Origin: Pyropia yezoensis
Taxonomy: Eukaryota > Rhodophyta > Bangiophyceae > Bangiales > Bangiaceae
Assembly (NCBI GenBank): GCA_009829735.1
Contig: CM020619.1
Location: 11,274,375-11,338,374, forward strand
Length of the DNA: 64,000 bases
Reading direction: 5' to 3'
Under the pieces are notes generated by a model that searched no databases, was not told the DNA's origin, and was given only the letters and a program-made list of their open reading frames with translations. Both the position numbers and the translations under genes were made by a program. The first letter of the stretch is position 1. Every line of letters starts with the position of its first letter. Of the stretch, positions 51,334 through 60,326 are shown in pieces.

Positions 51334-54300
51334 TCACGTATCATCCTTGGCTTTGTAGCCAAACCAACGCACCCTCAACATGAGGCGGTCAGTGTCCTCA
51401 TCCCAGCCGTGGTCGATGAACTTATCGAACACGTACTCCTGCGGGCCCTGTTTGGCCGCAGGCAGTGAGGGGAGGCGCCACGCTTCCAACGCACGCGCCC
51501 AAGCTGGGTCGCCCGCAGGCGGTGGTGCAACTTTGACCACGTCCTGGCCGTTCACTGTGCGGACCCCATCGTCACTTTCGATGTTGAAGCGCCGCCCATC
51601 AGTACGAACGACCTGGTACGGCCCCTTCGTCTGGAATACCAACTTACCCCCCGTTGGGGTGTGTGAGTGGACCAATACCCAGTCACCCTGCTCGGGGACA
51701 TGCTTGGCGTTGCGCACCTTTTTGTCAAAGGTACGCTTGTAGCGCTTTTGTGCTTTGTCCATCTCAGCCCTGACTTTAGGGATGAGGTGTTCAAGCCTAG
51801 CAGCGAACTCCGCCTTACTCTCAGTAGGAGTAGGCGTCCTGCCACTCTCCTGCCTAGTTGGGAGCAACCGCCGCACGGCGATAGACCGCACACGACGGGG
51901 GGTCACAAAAGCGAGGGGTACTTCCCCGGTAGATGAGTGAACCTGCGAATTGTAGGCAGTAGTAAGAATAGAAATGTATTGGTCCCACGTTTTCACGTGC
52001 TCACTCACATAGAGGCGCAGCTGCCTAACAATAGTTTTGTTGAAGCGCTCCACCTGCCCATTAGTTTGTGGGTGGTAGGGGGTGGCATAGTTTGCCCGCA
52101 CCCCCAACATATCCAGCACTCCCTGAAACAGTACAGCCGCAAATTGCGGTCCATTGTCCGATAGTGTACTATCTGGGATGCCATACGCGGCAACCCAGTG
52201 ATCTAGGAAGGCTGACACGACCGACATGGCCGTGATCTCTGCCAGTGGGATCGCTCGCGTAAGTTTCGTGAAGCGTTCACAGATGACCAGGAGGTACTGG
52301 TTGCCCTCCTCGGTCACTGGCAGTGGCCCAAGGATGTCCATCGCCAACGCGGCAAAGGGCTCCTTGGCCGAGAACAATAGCATAGCCGTAGTAGGCCGCC
52401 GTTCCATCAGACGGTTCTGTGCACAACTTGTGCAGGCAGCCACCCAACTGTAGATGTCCACCACCATGGAAGGCCAGTAGTACCTGGTCCTCAGGGTCTG
52501 GTACAGTTTACTAGACCCCAGGTGTCCACCCGTGGGAGCGTTGTGCTCCCTCTCAAGGATACTGCCCTTGAGGGATGCGGGGACGACAAGTTGTTCGGTC
52601 CCCTGGAATACCCCCCTCCTCATGAGGAGGCCATCGTCTCCCAAGAAGAGCCGCGTCTCCGCCACTGTATCCAGTATATCCCTCTGCGACTTGCAGAAGG
52701 GATCCTCGGCCTGGGCCTTCACCACCTCGTCCAGGGACAGGGGCAAGTACTTCTTGTTCCCTGGCGCCTCGGGGTTCAACGCCTGACCCGAGCGCGTGAC
52801 TGCCCCCACGATGGGGATGTCCTCATCGACTGGGTTAGTGTCCAGCCCCTCGGTAGGTACCCGAGAGAGGCCGTCGGCAAGGGCATGTTGCCTGCCAGGT
52901 CGGTACTCAATATCAAAATTGAAGGGTGCCAGTCGCACCCTCCACCGGTTGAGACGAGTGTTCGTACAGTCCGTCTTAAAGATGAACTGCAACGCGCGGT
53001 GGTCACAGCGGATGAGGAACTTCTCACCCTCTAGGTATTGACGAAGTGACGTCACCGCCCACACCACTGCGAGTCCTTCCAACTCGGTGACTCCGTAGTT
53101 CTTCTCGGCCGAGTTCAGCCCCTTGCTGAAGTATCCCACCGGCAAGTACTCCTTGTCCGGCTGCTGCTGAAGCAACAAACAACCAAGTTGGTCGTAGCTA
53201 GCGTCCACATCCAGGATGTAGTGGCCTCCCAACCTGGGAATAGCCAGGATAGGGGGCTTCAGCAGAAGATCCCGAAGAGTCTCAAAGGATTCCTGCTCCA
53301 TCCGACTTGGGGGAGGCAGGTTCTTCGGTAGCGTTGAGCTCACTAACTCATTCCACGGTTTCGCCACCTTGGCGAAGCCCTTGGTGAAACGTCGGTACAC
53401 GTTACACATCCCGAGGAAGCTCCTCATCTGGGTCTGGGTCCGGGGGTACTGAGCCTTACGGATGACCCTCACGTTCTTCTCGTTGACACTGAGACGCCCC
53501 GGACGGACAACATGTCCCAAGTATTCCACCTCTTGAGTGAAGAGGTGGCACTTACTCGCCTTCAGTGACACACCGGCGTCAGCAAGTAGCTTGAACACCT
53601 GGCCAAGATGGCCAATGTGTTCCTCCGGACTTCGGGAGAACACAATGATATCGTCTAGGTACACGAGACAGATCTGCCACCGTACTCCGGCCAGAATCAT
53701 GTCCATAGCGCGCTGGAAAGTTGCCGGCGCGTTACACAGACCAAACGGTAGGCGCTTGCACTGGTAGGTACCACAGTGACAGGTAAAGGTAGTTTCATGC
53801 CTGTCCTCCGGGGCAATGGGAATTTGCCAGTCCCCCGCGTTACAGTCCAGGGTAGAGAACACGTTTGCCTCCCCCAGAGAGTCCAGACAGTCGTCCATCC
53901 TAGGTAGGGGATAACCGTCCTTCACCGTGCTCTCGTTGAGCTTACGGTAGTCGATACAGAACCGGGGGGTCCCATCAACTTTGGGGACGATAACCACCGG
54001 ACTCGCCCACTCGGCGTTACTGGCCTCGATCACATCGAGGGCCTCCATGCGAGCAACTTGCTCCTTAACAAGGGCCCTTGAACGGGGTCCTCCCCTATAC
54101 GGTTGTTGGCGTATAGGGGGTGCACCGGGCTTCAACTCGATCCGGTGTTGGGTAGCTCTCATGAGTCCCAATTGACCATCCCACAACTTGTGATATTCGT
54201 CCAAGAGGCGTTCAACTTGAACCCTCAACCTGGGTGGGACACCCTCCATGTTCACATGGGGCCGAGGAGAGGCGGCCGACTTGGCTTGATGCTTCTCCTC

Positions 54301-55230
54301 TCCGGACTTCGGGTCGCTACTTGCGCCCGCGTTGAGGGTGACCGCTACTACCAGTCCCTCGTGTTGGTCGATATAGCCGAACTTGGCTCCCGACTTGAAG
54401 TACTTGGGCGACGAGCTCAGGTTCATCACCTGGATCCTCCACGGGACTCCGGCTTTGGAGTCCATCGTGCCAAGGGCAACATGCACTTGGTGCTTGCGAG
54501 CAAGACGGGGGTAAGGGTGCACCGACCCGTTCCCCGTATAATCAGTTACAACGTCAACGTGCGCCACCGAGTTGGGGGGCAACGTGACTTTACGGGCTAA
54601 ACGCAGGGTAGCAGTAAACCCTTCCCTCACAGAGCAAACAGGCTTCGACTGTGAGACTGTCACAGGAGCCACAGACTTTCCCTTACCAAGGATGGGGATG
54701 GTTTCCCCATTCATCAACCTGACCCAATACTCAGGGTCACAAATCAAAGGCACTTGTGTAACAACATAAGTGGTACCCAGAAGCAGGGGTACCGATATAT
54801 TCTCAACTACACCATAGGTCACGTCGACCTCATGGGTCCCCAACCTAGCTGGTAGGGTCACGGCACCAACGATGGGAAGTACCCCACCATTGATGTCGAT
54901 CAGATGGTCGGCCTTGAACCCCCAGCGTTGGAGCTTCACCTCCTTTGGTAATAGCGACTTGCGTATCAAGGAGGCTCCTGACCCGGTATCAAGTACGATA
55001 CGGGCACAACAGGCGCGGCCGGGGGCAAGTTGCACCCGTCCAGCCACCTGGAAGTTCTCACCCGTCAGCACCGCGATGACCCGACGTGGGTTTACGTTCT
55101 TGGGGAGTCCTACCCGAGGTGGGCGGACTCCCTTAGGTCGCCGCAGTATCCGGCACGGTTGGTTCGTCCTCTTGGCCCACTTGGCGGACGCTGCCGTTGT
55201 GAGCTTCGGACGGCCAGCCCCAACGGTCAT
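51334..55230 (-). CDS. E2 pol polyprotein
   Basis: 1,298 residues from ATG 55230. Protease DTGSGA near residue 81, RT YLDD near 525, RNase H near 673-730, integrase HHCC near 894-940, and catalytic segments MDILGPLP (~963), LSDNGPQF (~1027) and HPQTNGQVERF (~1063). The tail ends in RLMLRVRWFGYKAKDD, chromodomain-like. Family knowledge: Ty3/gypsy polyprotein, probably a chromovirus relative. Confidence 0.93.
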   Translation of the reverse strand: MTVGAGRPKLTTAASAKWAKRTNQPCRILRRPKGVRPPRVGLPKNVNPRRVIAVLTGENFQVAGRVQLAPGRACCARIVLDTGSGASLIRKSLLPKEVKLQRWGFKADHLIDINGGVLPIVGAVTLPARLGTHEVDVTYGVVENISVPLLLGTTYVVTQVPLICDPEYWVRLMNGETIPILGKGKSVAPVTVSQSKPVCSVREGFTATLRLARKVTLPPNSVAHVDVVTDYTGNGSVHPYPRLARKHQVHVALGTMDSKAGVPWRIQVMNLSSSPKYFKSGAKFGYIDQHEGLVVAVTLNAGASSDPKSGEEKHQAKSAASPRPHVNMEGVPPRLRVQVERLLDEYHKLWDGQLGLMRATQHRIELKPGAPPIRQQPYRGGPRSRALVKEQVARMEALDVIEASNAEWASPVVIVPKVDGTPRFCIDYRKLNESTVKDGYPLPRMDDCLDSLGEANVFSTLDCNAGDWQIPIAPEDRHETTFTCHCGTYQCKRLPFGLCNAPATFQRAMDMILAGVRWQICLVYLDDIIVFSRSPEEHIGHLGQVFKLLADAGVSLKASKCHLFTQEVEYLGHVVRPGRLSVNEKNVRVIRKAQYPRTQTQMRSFLGMCNVYRRFTKGFAKVAKPWNELVSSTLPKNLPPPSRMEQESFETLRDLLLKPPILAIPRLGGHYILDVDASYDQLGCLLLQQQPDKEYLPVGYFSKGLNSAEKNYGVTELEGLAVVWAVTSLRQYLEGEKFLIRCDHRALQFIFKTDCTNTRLNRWRVRLAPFNFDIEYRPGRQHALADGLSRVPTEGLDTNPVDEDIPIVGAVTRSGQALNPEAPGNKKYLPLSLDEVVKAQAEDPFCKSQRDILDTVAETRLFLGDDGLLMRRGVFQGTEQLVVPASLKGSILEREHNAPTGGHLGSSKLYQTLRTRYYWPSMVVDIYSWVAACTSCAQNRLMERRPTTAMLLFSAKEPFAALAMDILGPLPVTEEGNQYLLVICERFTKLTRAIPLAEITAMSVVSAFLDHWVAAYGIPDSTLSDNGPQFAAVLFQGVLDMLGVRANYATPYHPQTNGQVERFNKTIVRQLRLYVSEHVKTWDQYISILTTAYNSQVHSSTGEVPLAFVTPRRVRSIAVRRLLPTRQESGRTPTPTESKAEFAARLEHLIPKVRAEMDKAQKRYKRTFDKKVRNAKHVPEQGDWVLVHSHTPTGGKLVFQTKGPYQVVRTDGRRFNIESDDGVRTVNGQDVVKVAPPPAGDPAWARALEAWRLPSLPAAKQGPQEYVFDKFIDHGWDEDTDRLMLRVRWFGYKAKDDT

Positions 55231-55426
55231 TCGTTTCCCGCCGACTTGGCGTCCGAATCTGAGGACGAAGGGGAAAACGACGAGTCCGAGGACGACGTGT
55301 CCGCCCCCTCCGCCGAGGGTGTGGCGACCGCGACGACCGGTCGAGACCCACCCTCGCGGCGTGAACGTACTTCGTTCGTAGCCGACTTCTTACTCGCATT
55401 CCTAACAAGTTGTTGGATGCGTTTAC

Positions 55427-56350
55427 TCAACTTGGGCAATCATATGCCCAGTGTCCATCGGAGTTGCAGTTCCAACACCGATTGTCAGTTCCCGGAGGGG
55501 TCTTCCCGACTGGGGAAGACGAAGAGATACCCTGGGAAGGTCCCACGGCAGCTACCACCCTCTCCTTGCGGATTCGGCGTGCCTCTCTCAACTCTCGGGC
55601 CTGGCGCGCCTCCTCCCGTTCCTTGGCCAACTCGGCCTGACGCTCCTGGCGTTGTTCCTCCCGCAACTTGCGGTAGGCCTCGCCTCTGCGGTAGGCGAAC
55701 CTAGCCAACTCGGCCAGGGTCGCCCGGGCAGTGTTATGCTCCCGGGTCTCCATCCGGACTGACCAATGGAGTCCCTCCACAAACCGACTCTTCACCACAG
55801 CTTGTGGATGAAGAAACCCACAAAGATTGTTGAGCTTACGGACTCGCTCCGCAAAGGACAACTCGTCCTCCGCCTCTTCCTGATGGGCTTGCGTAAACTC
55901 CTCGACTTGAGAAGCCAACGCCGCTTCATCAACCATGGCTCTCAACAACCAGTTGACGAGCTCCAAATAGGACGTCACCTCACCAGCGCCTCCACTTGAG
56001 GAGCTGGGCATGACGGACATAAGTTCTGTCCGTAGGTCTCCCTTCGTTAACTCCTGTAGCATGTAGAAAGCCATGCCTTCACTTATGGCATTGTCGTCAC
56101 AGGCTTTTGTGAAACGACGTAGGAACTCAAAGACACGGAGGGGGGGGGTTCCATCCCGCTCCGCTTTGTGCCCAAAAGAATGAAGTGCATTCTTCTTGGC
56201 ACGGCCCATGGCTTGGGCCTGGTCAGGACCATACGCCACCGACCTATTGTGGAGGGCGTAGGTCTCGCAGTCAAAGATCCCCTGGTAGACCGGGTTGGCT
56301 ACCTGGATCTTGAGCGGCACCTCACGTTGAGGGAACAGCCGCTGTGGCAC
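55427..56350 (-). CDS. E2 gag (capsid and zinc knuckle)
   Basis: 307 codons, almost identical to the E1 gag. Ends with the CCHC knuckle CWNCNSDGHWAYDC. Charged Glu/Arg-rich helix before it. Confidence 0.85.
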   Translation of the reverse strand: MPQRLFPQREVPLKIQVANPVYQGIFDCETYALHNRSVAYGPDQAQAMGRAKKNALHSFGHKAERDGTPPLRVFEFLRRFTKACDDNAISEGMAFYMLQELTKGDLRTELMSVMPSSSSGGAGEVTSYLELVNWLLRAMVDEAALASQVEEFTQAHQEEAEDELSFAERVRKLNNLCGFLHPQAVVKSRFVEGLHWSVRMETREHNTARATLAELARFAYRRGEAYRKLREEQRQERQAELAKEREEARQARELREARRIRKERVVAAVGPSQGISSSSPVGKTPPGTDNRCWNCNSDGHWAYDCPS

Positions 56351-56366
56351 TGGGATAAGTTGACCC

Positions 56367-57173
56367 TCAGCGCCTGTAGTCTGGTACGGCGAGCTTGGTG
56401 TAGCCGCCGGCGCTTCCGAGGGGAAACTCCCCCGTGAAGGGCGTACGCCCCACCGAGTATGATGCGGCTCCCACGTTGGGAGTCACAGAGGTCGCCCCCT
56501 GTTCGGGGCGACCCGGAATAGGCGTCAGGGGAGATTCCCCCTGCGCCTGCGGGCTCGAAAGCCCCAATCCGGTCTGGACATTAAGGCCATCTGGCAAACT
56601 CGCCACAATCTGATTCAGAATAGTATTCGTCATCGTGACCACCAGGTCCGGCAAAGTCTGCCGCAACACATTGGTCGCCTCCCGACGGACAGTTTCCGCG
56701 AGGAGTGGATTGACGACTCCAATTGAGTCTCGGTCCGCCTCCGGGAGTCCACCTGAGGGGTAACCACATTCCTCAGGGGTCTCAACCGGGGGCATGGGCG
56801 CGAGCCCATCGCCGACCAACGGCGGTCCGCCGTCCTCCGAAAGCCTAGTTGGCGACGGCTCCAAGCCAAAGTTGGCTCCAACCCGAGTGGAACCCGCGGG
56901 GACAGTCCTCACCCCTTGGGACGTTCCCGTTGAGTGTACCACACGGTGGCCAGACTTCGGCCCACCCACATCAGAAGTGTCACCCGAGCGAATTCCCGAC
57001 TGAGTCGGGGTGGCCTGTTGCCCGCCCGCACTTCCAGTCCTGCTGGCTTGAGGGACCTCTAGTCCCTCTGCGACCCCAGGTAATCCCACCTGTGTCTCAC
57101 CAGTATTCAAAGGCACTGAAGTACGTGCGTCACCCGTGTACTCCCCGGACGACGGGGGGTCCGAACTAGCCAT
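56367..57173 (-). CDS. E2 leader ORF before gag
   Basis: About 268 residues from MASSDPPSSG. Same as the E1 leader ORF, low complexity at the N-terminus, no domain recognised. Confidence 0.55.
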   Translation of the reverse strand: MASSDPPSSGEYTGDARTSVPLNTGETQVGLPGVAEGLEVPQASRTGSAGGQQATPTQSGIRSGDTSDVGGPKSGHRVVHSTGTSQGVRTVPAGSTRVGANFGLEPSPTRLSEDGGPPLVGDGLAPMPPVETPEECGYPSGGLPEADRDSIGVVNPLLAETVRREATNVLRQTLPDLVVTMTNTILNQIVASLPDGLNVQTGLGLSSPQAQGESPLTPIPGRPEQGATSVTPNVGAASYSVGRTPFTGEFPLGSAGGYTKLAVPDYRR

Positions 57174-57292
57174 GTTGGCTGACGATCCGTATGACACGGT
57201 CCAAGTCCACCGTTCCTCTGAGACAGAGGGCCCCCTACACCCGGGTGCACCCGGAGGTAAAGTTTACCCCTGTCCCCTGCTGCTCCACCAAA

Positions 57293-57762
57293 TGTGGCAA
57301 AAACCACTTGCACACACGACACCCAAGTTGGGGCGGTGTACAAGGGCTGCCTCCCGTGTCGGGGGAACCGGAATAAGTGCAAGTCGCACACACTCTGTCC
57401 CTGTTGTGGGGCAAACCCCCCACTGACAAACAAGAGGATGGTGTGTGGTCCAACAGTTTCTTTGTCGGGACGGGGACGCAGGGCCAAGCCCCGCTGTCCC
57501 TCCCCTTATCCCCCCAGGGTCCCCTCAGAATCTCGCCACTCAGAATCTCCCACCCCAGCACCTGCCCACCGGGCCACACGAAAATTCAAGACGATAAATG
57601 CAGAAAACCCTCAAATCCAAGTTGGATTTACTACTAAGCTAACTATCCCAAACTTAGGGAATACGGACCCAAATGCAGGGGGAGGAACGGATCAGGCTAG
57701 CGGCCTGCCGCCCGTTGCATGGCACGTGTTGCCCCCCCTACCTGGGGGTCAATACTGCCACA
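57293..57762 (-). repeat. LTR d (hybrid LTR at the right boundary)
   Basis: 470 bp. Its inner end carries the E2-type variant shared with LTR c, while other sites are shared with LTR b only. GTTAC follows at 57763..57767, pairing with GTTAT before LTR a. Confidence 0.9.
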
Positions 57763-57767
57763 GTTAC

Positions 57768-58476
57768 CTTGTCGCTCCGTCGCCGCGACGGCGAGACCGT
57801 CCCCGCTACGACAGTGCGCCTCCTCACCTCCTTCAATCTTTGTGCTGGTGACTGCGTCTGGTGATGACAGCGGGATTGGGCGCACCACCGCTGGTGTTCC
57901 GCCGCTGGACGTGCCCATTTGTAGCTGTTGGCCACCGCGGCTGTCTCTTGCGTTGCTCGTTGATTTTTTTTTTCACGGGTGTCTTCGTCACGGTTTGTGC
58001 GGCGCTCACGCTCCTCTGCCGACACCGACAGCTGCCGGTGTGTTCTGCTATCGGGAGCAGTCCTGTAACCGTCGACTACACTGGCCCGTTGCATCTGCTG
58101 CCCCGGGGCTGCTGCCGGTGACATACGTGGGCTCTACTGACGGGGTCTTCTATTTCATCGTCGGCGTCTCCGTGAGGCCGTGATCGTGGCTGGAGTGCTT
58201 CGTGTTGCGCTCTGTCGATGCCGGTTGCCTCGAAGACCGCGGTGGCCACCGGACGGATCCCCCTACTGTGGCTGCGCTCTTGGCCATCCGTCAACGTCTG
58301 TTTCGTGGCAGCCCCTTTCAGCGAGAGCGTGCCGTCGCCGCGACACACCCTCCCTGTGGCCGGCACGACCTTCTAAGGCGTCTCTGGGTGCACTGCCACG
58401 GCTGCTCTCCCCACCGCCGGTGTGCGCGGCGAAAGCTGGTCGTGAGGTCGGCGACGCACACCTCGGCGCTCCTCTG
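57768..58476. other. Right flank of the LTR compound, part of an older DNA-transposon-like stretch
   Basis: No clean frame. A Cys/His-rich segment in another frame (HPPCGRHDLLRRLWVHCHGC, about 58350-58410) leads into the transposase-like frame, suggesting a frame disruption near 58470. A T-run of about ten lies at 57963-57973. Confidence 0.3.
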
Positions 58477-59955
58477 ATGGACATGAGGGTTGCCGAAGCA
58501 CGTCTTGCCGCGCTGCGGGGTCTGAACCGGCAAAAGTACTTGCAGCGGGGGCTGCAAGAGCTGGGCGTGCGTGCCGATTCGGACAAGAGCGTTCTACACC
58601 ACTGGGCACGGCGCCTGCCTCGCGGCATGTTTGACGATCACCGTAGCGTCATGCCTGCACCCGATCACCTTCTCTTCCATGGATTGACAAAGTGCCTCAT
58701 CTCTGGGCTTTTTGCGGAGCTGGGCGAAGCGGATTCTCGCCTTGTCGGAACATCCTTCCGCGACGCCCTTGCGCACAGTCACATGCCCAGTACGCGCATC
58801 TACAATCCTGAGACAAGAGCTGTCGTCCCAGTTGGCAGCTCGGAGTGGGCAGCCAAGCTCACGGTTGCCAGCGTCGTCTTCCGACGTGTAACACCGGGAG
58901 CTGGTGAACTTTCAAGCGGCGCTACGAGTCCTCTGCAGGTTGGTCTACAGATGCTGGACGCGCTCACGTCGCTCGAAAACGCGCTGTATTACTTCCCGCG
59001 CGTCGAGCTTGACGGGGAAGCGGCATGTCGCAGTCGTGCTGGGGCAGAGGAGCTGCGCATCTTGGGTGACAAGTTTTTCAAGCCGGTGTGTTCAACCTGC
59101 CTGCGAGGCGACACGGCGGCTCTTGGGAGGTCCGTGGACAAGCCCAACCTGCACCGACTGAGGGAGCTGCTGGACCGTGTTGTCCCTGCGTTGCAGTACA
59201 TCCGGCGCGCGCAGGAGCTGCTCTTTGAGAATGCACACGAACCTGTCAAGCGGGCTATCATGACCGGCAACGGGTGGGATGACGCCGGTCGTGCGATGGA
59301 GCGCGTACGCCAATGCGAGTTGGCGTCGCGGTTGCTGGCACGGCCGTCTTTTTTTGGTGTACCGTCGGATTGGCTGGAGCATGCAGGAGTTCGTGCTGCC
59401 AGTAGCAAGGCGAATGCGCTGTGGAGCCAGTCAAGCGGTCCCTGGAAGACCTGCGGTGGGCGTCTAGTGAACGCACTGGTGCCGGCAGCGGGTCGGGAGC
59501 TTGCGTTGACTCGCTTCGGTTTATAGTTTTTGGAGAGGTGGTGGGGACGCGCGTCACGGTCAGGCAGCGGGGAAAAGGTGCAGATAAGCGATGCACTAGC
59601 AGTACTTGTGCTGCCCTCCGCAGGGCTGATGGCAGTCAACGTCGCGCGAGGAGCCGATAGCGGGAACCCGCTCGCGTCTGTGGCGTACTTCTCTCTTGCA
59701 GCAGTCCTCACGACACCGCGCGGTACCTGCGCTGCGGTGGTCCACCCGTTCCAGCCCATCGCGAACTCTGCAGACGCGAGCGTTGATGTGGGTCGCGTCA
59801 TGTACCTGCCACTCGACGGCAGCGCGCGGCGGGCACTGGTCTTGCACAGCTGCCAGCATGGGTGCTTATCGTTGCGCTCTGCGGTTGGACGCAAAGACAC
59901 GAATCGTTGGCGAGTGCTCGGCCGTGCTGACGGGTACCCTTCTAGACATGGGTGA
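58477..59955 (+). pseudogene. Transposase-like protein of a DNA transposon, one in-frame stop
   Basis: From ATG 58477 (MDMRVAEARLAALRGLN) the frame runs to a TAG at 59524..59526 and continues in the same frame to 59955. Features: MPAPDHLLFHGLTKCLISGL, like the D-x-x-H...GLTK core segment of CACTA/KDZ-type proteins; KPNLHRLRELLDRVVPALQY and RRAQELLFENAHEPVKRA; and a C-terminal part with ALVLHSCQHGC and a GYPSRHG ending. My assignment to a CACTA/KDZ-like group rests on these remembered patterns and is tentative. The frame is probably incomplete at its 5' side. It is next to, and oriented towards, the unrecognised 531-residue gene on the minus strand, which could be a partner ORF of the same element. 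Confidence 0.45.
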
Positions 59956-60326
59956 TGATGAACGAACGCTCTAGTGTCGACATGGGTACGCATGCCGTCA
60001 GGGAAGAGCACGTTTTGATATGACGCCATCTTCTTTTGCTGTAACTATTTGAGGAACCACGTGTATCTTGTTCTCTTGCCGAAACAGAGTACTGGCGCAG
60101 CGCCTAAGCACCTCAGTCGGACTGGTTTCAACTCACGGCAGGTAGCCCACGCCACATGAATGCGTCGTTCACGCAGCAGCAATCGACCACGCGTAGCAGC
60201 AGGTCAATCCTCACAGCACCCCATGGCGCCCGCTCCCTCCACACGAACTCACAATAGTACTCACAACGCAAGCCGCCTCAGCCAGTCATCGGACCCCGAC
60301 GGTACGGGCGGCTGCGAACCACCACT
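59956..60326. other. Convergent intergenic spacer, nothing seen
   Basis: 371 bp between the transposase-like frame and the 3' end of the minus-strand gene. No repeat or RNA gene recognised. Confidence 0.4.

Larger units (their letters stand above)
39003..57762 (-). mobile_element. Compound Ty3/gypsy LTR retrotransposon locus (E1 containing E2)
   Basis: Four 469-470-bp LTRs (a 39003, b 42808, c 48384, d 57293) frame the blocks. E1 lay on the minus strand. E2 inserted into its pol region with a 5-bp duplication (CGCGG at 42803..42807, seen as CCGCG at 48379..48383). The block from LTR b to LTR d is now inverted relative to LTR a and its neighbouring block. This is explained by recombination between oppositely oriented LTRs of E1 and E2. 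E1 is broken by these events; E2 looks whole. The copies differ at few sites, so both insertions are young. Confidence 0.85.
48384..57762 (-). mobile_element. Ty3/gypsy LTR retrotransposon E2, 9.4 kb, looks whole
   Basis: In element sense (minus strand): LTR d, primer-binding site, leader ORF, gag, pol, the oppositely oriented accessory ORF, polypurine tract GAGGAGAGGGGAG (48866..48854) and LTR c. All frames are long. LTRs c and d differ at about nine positions by eye, but recombination exchanged parts of LTR d, so they do not give a clean age. Overall young. Confidence 0.9.
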
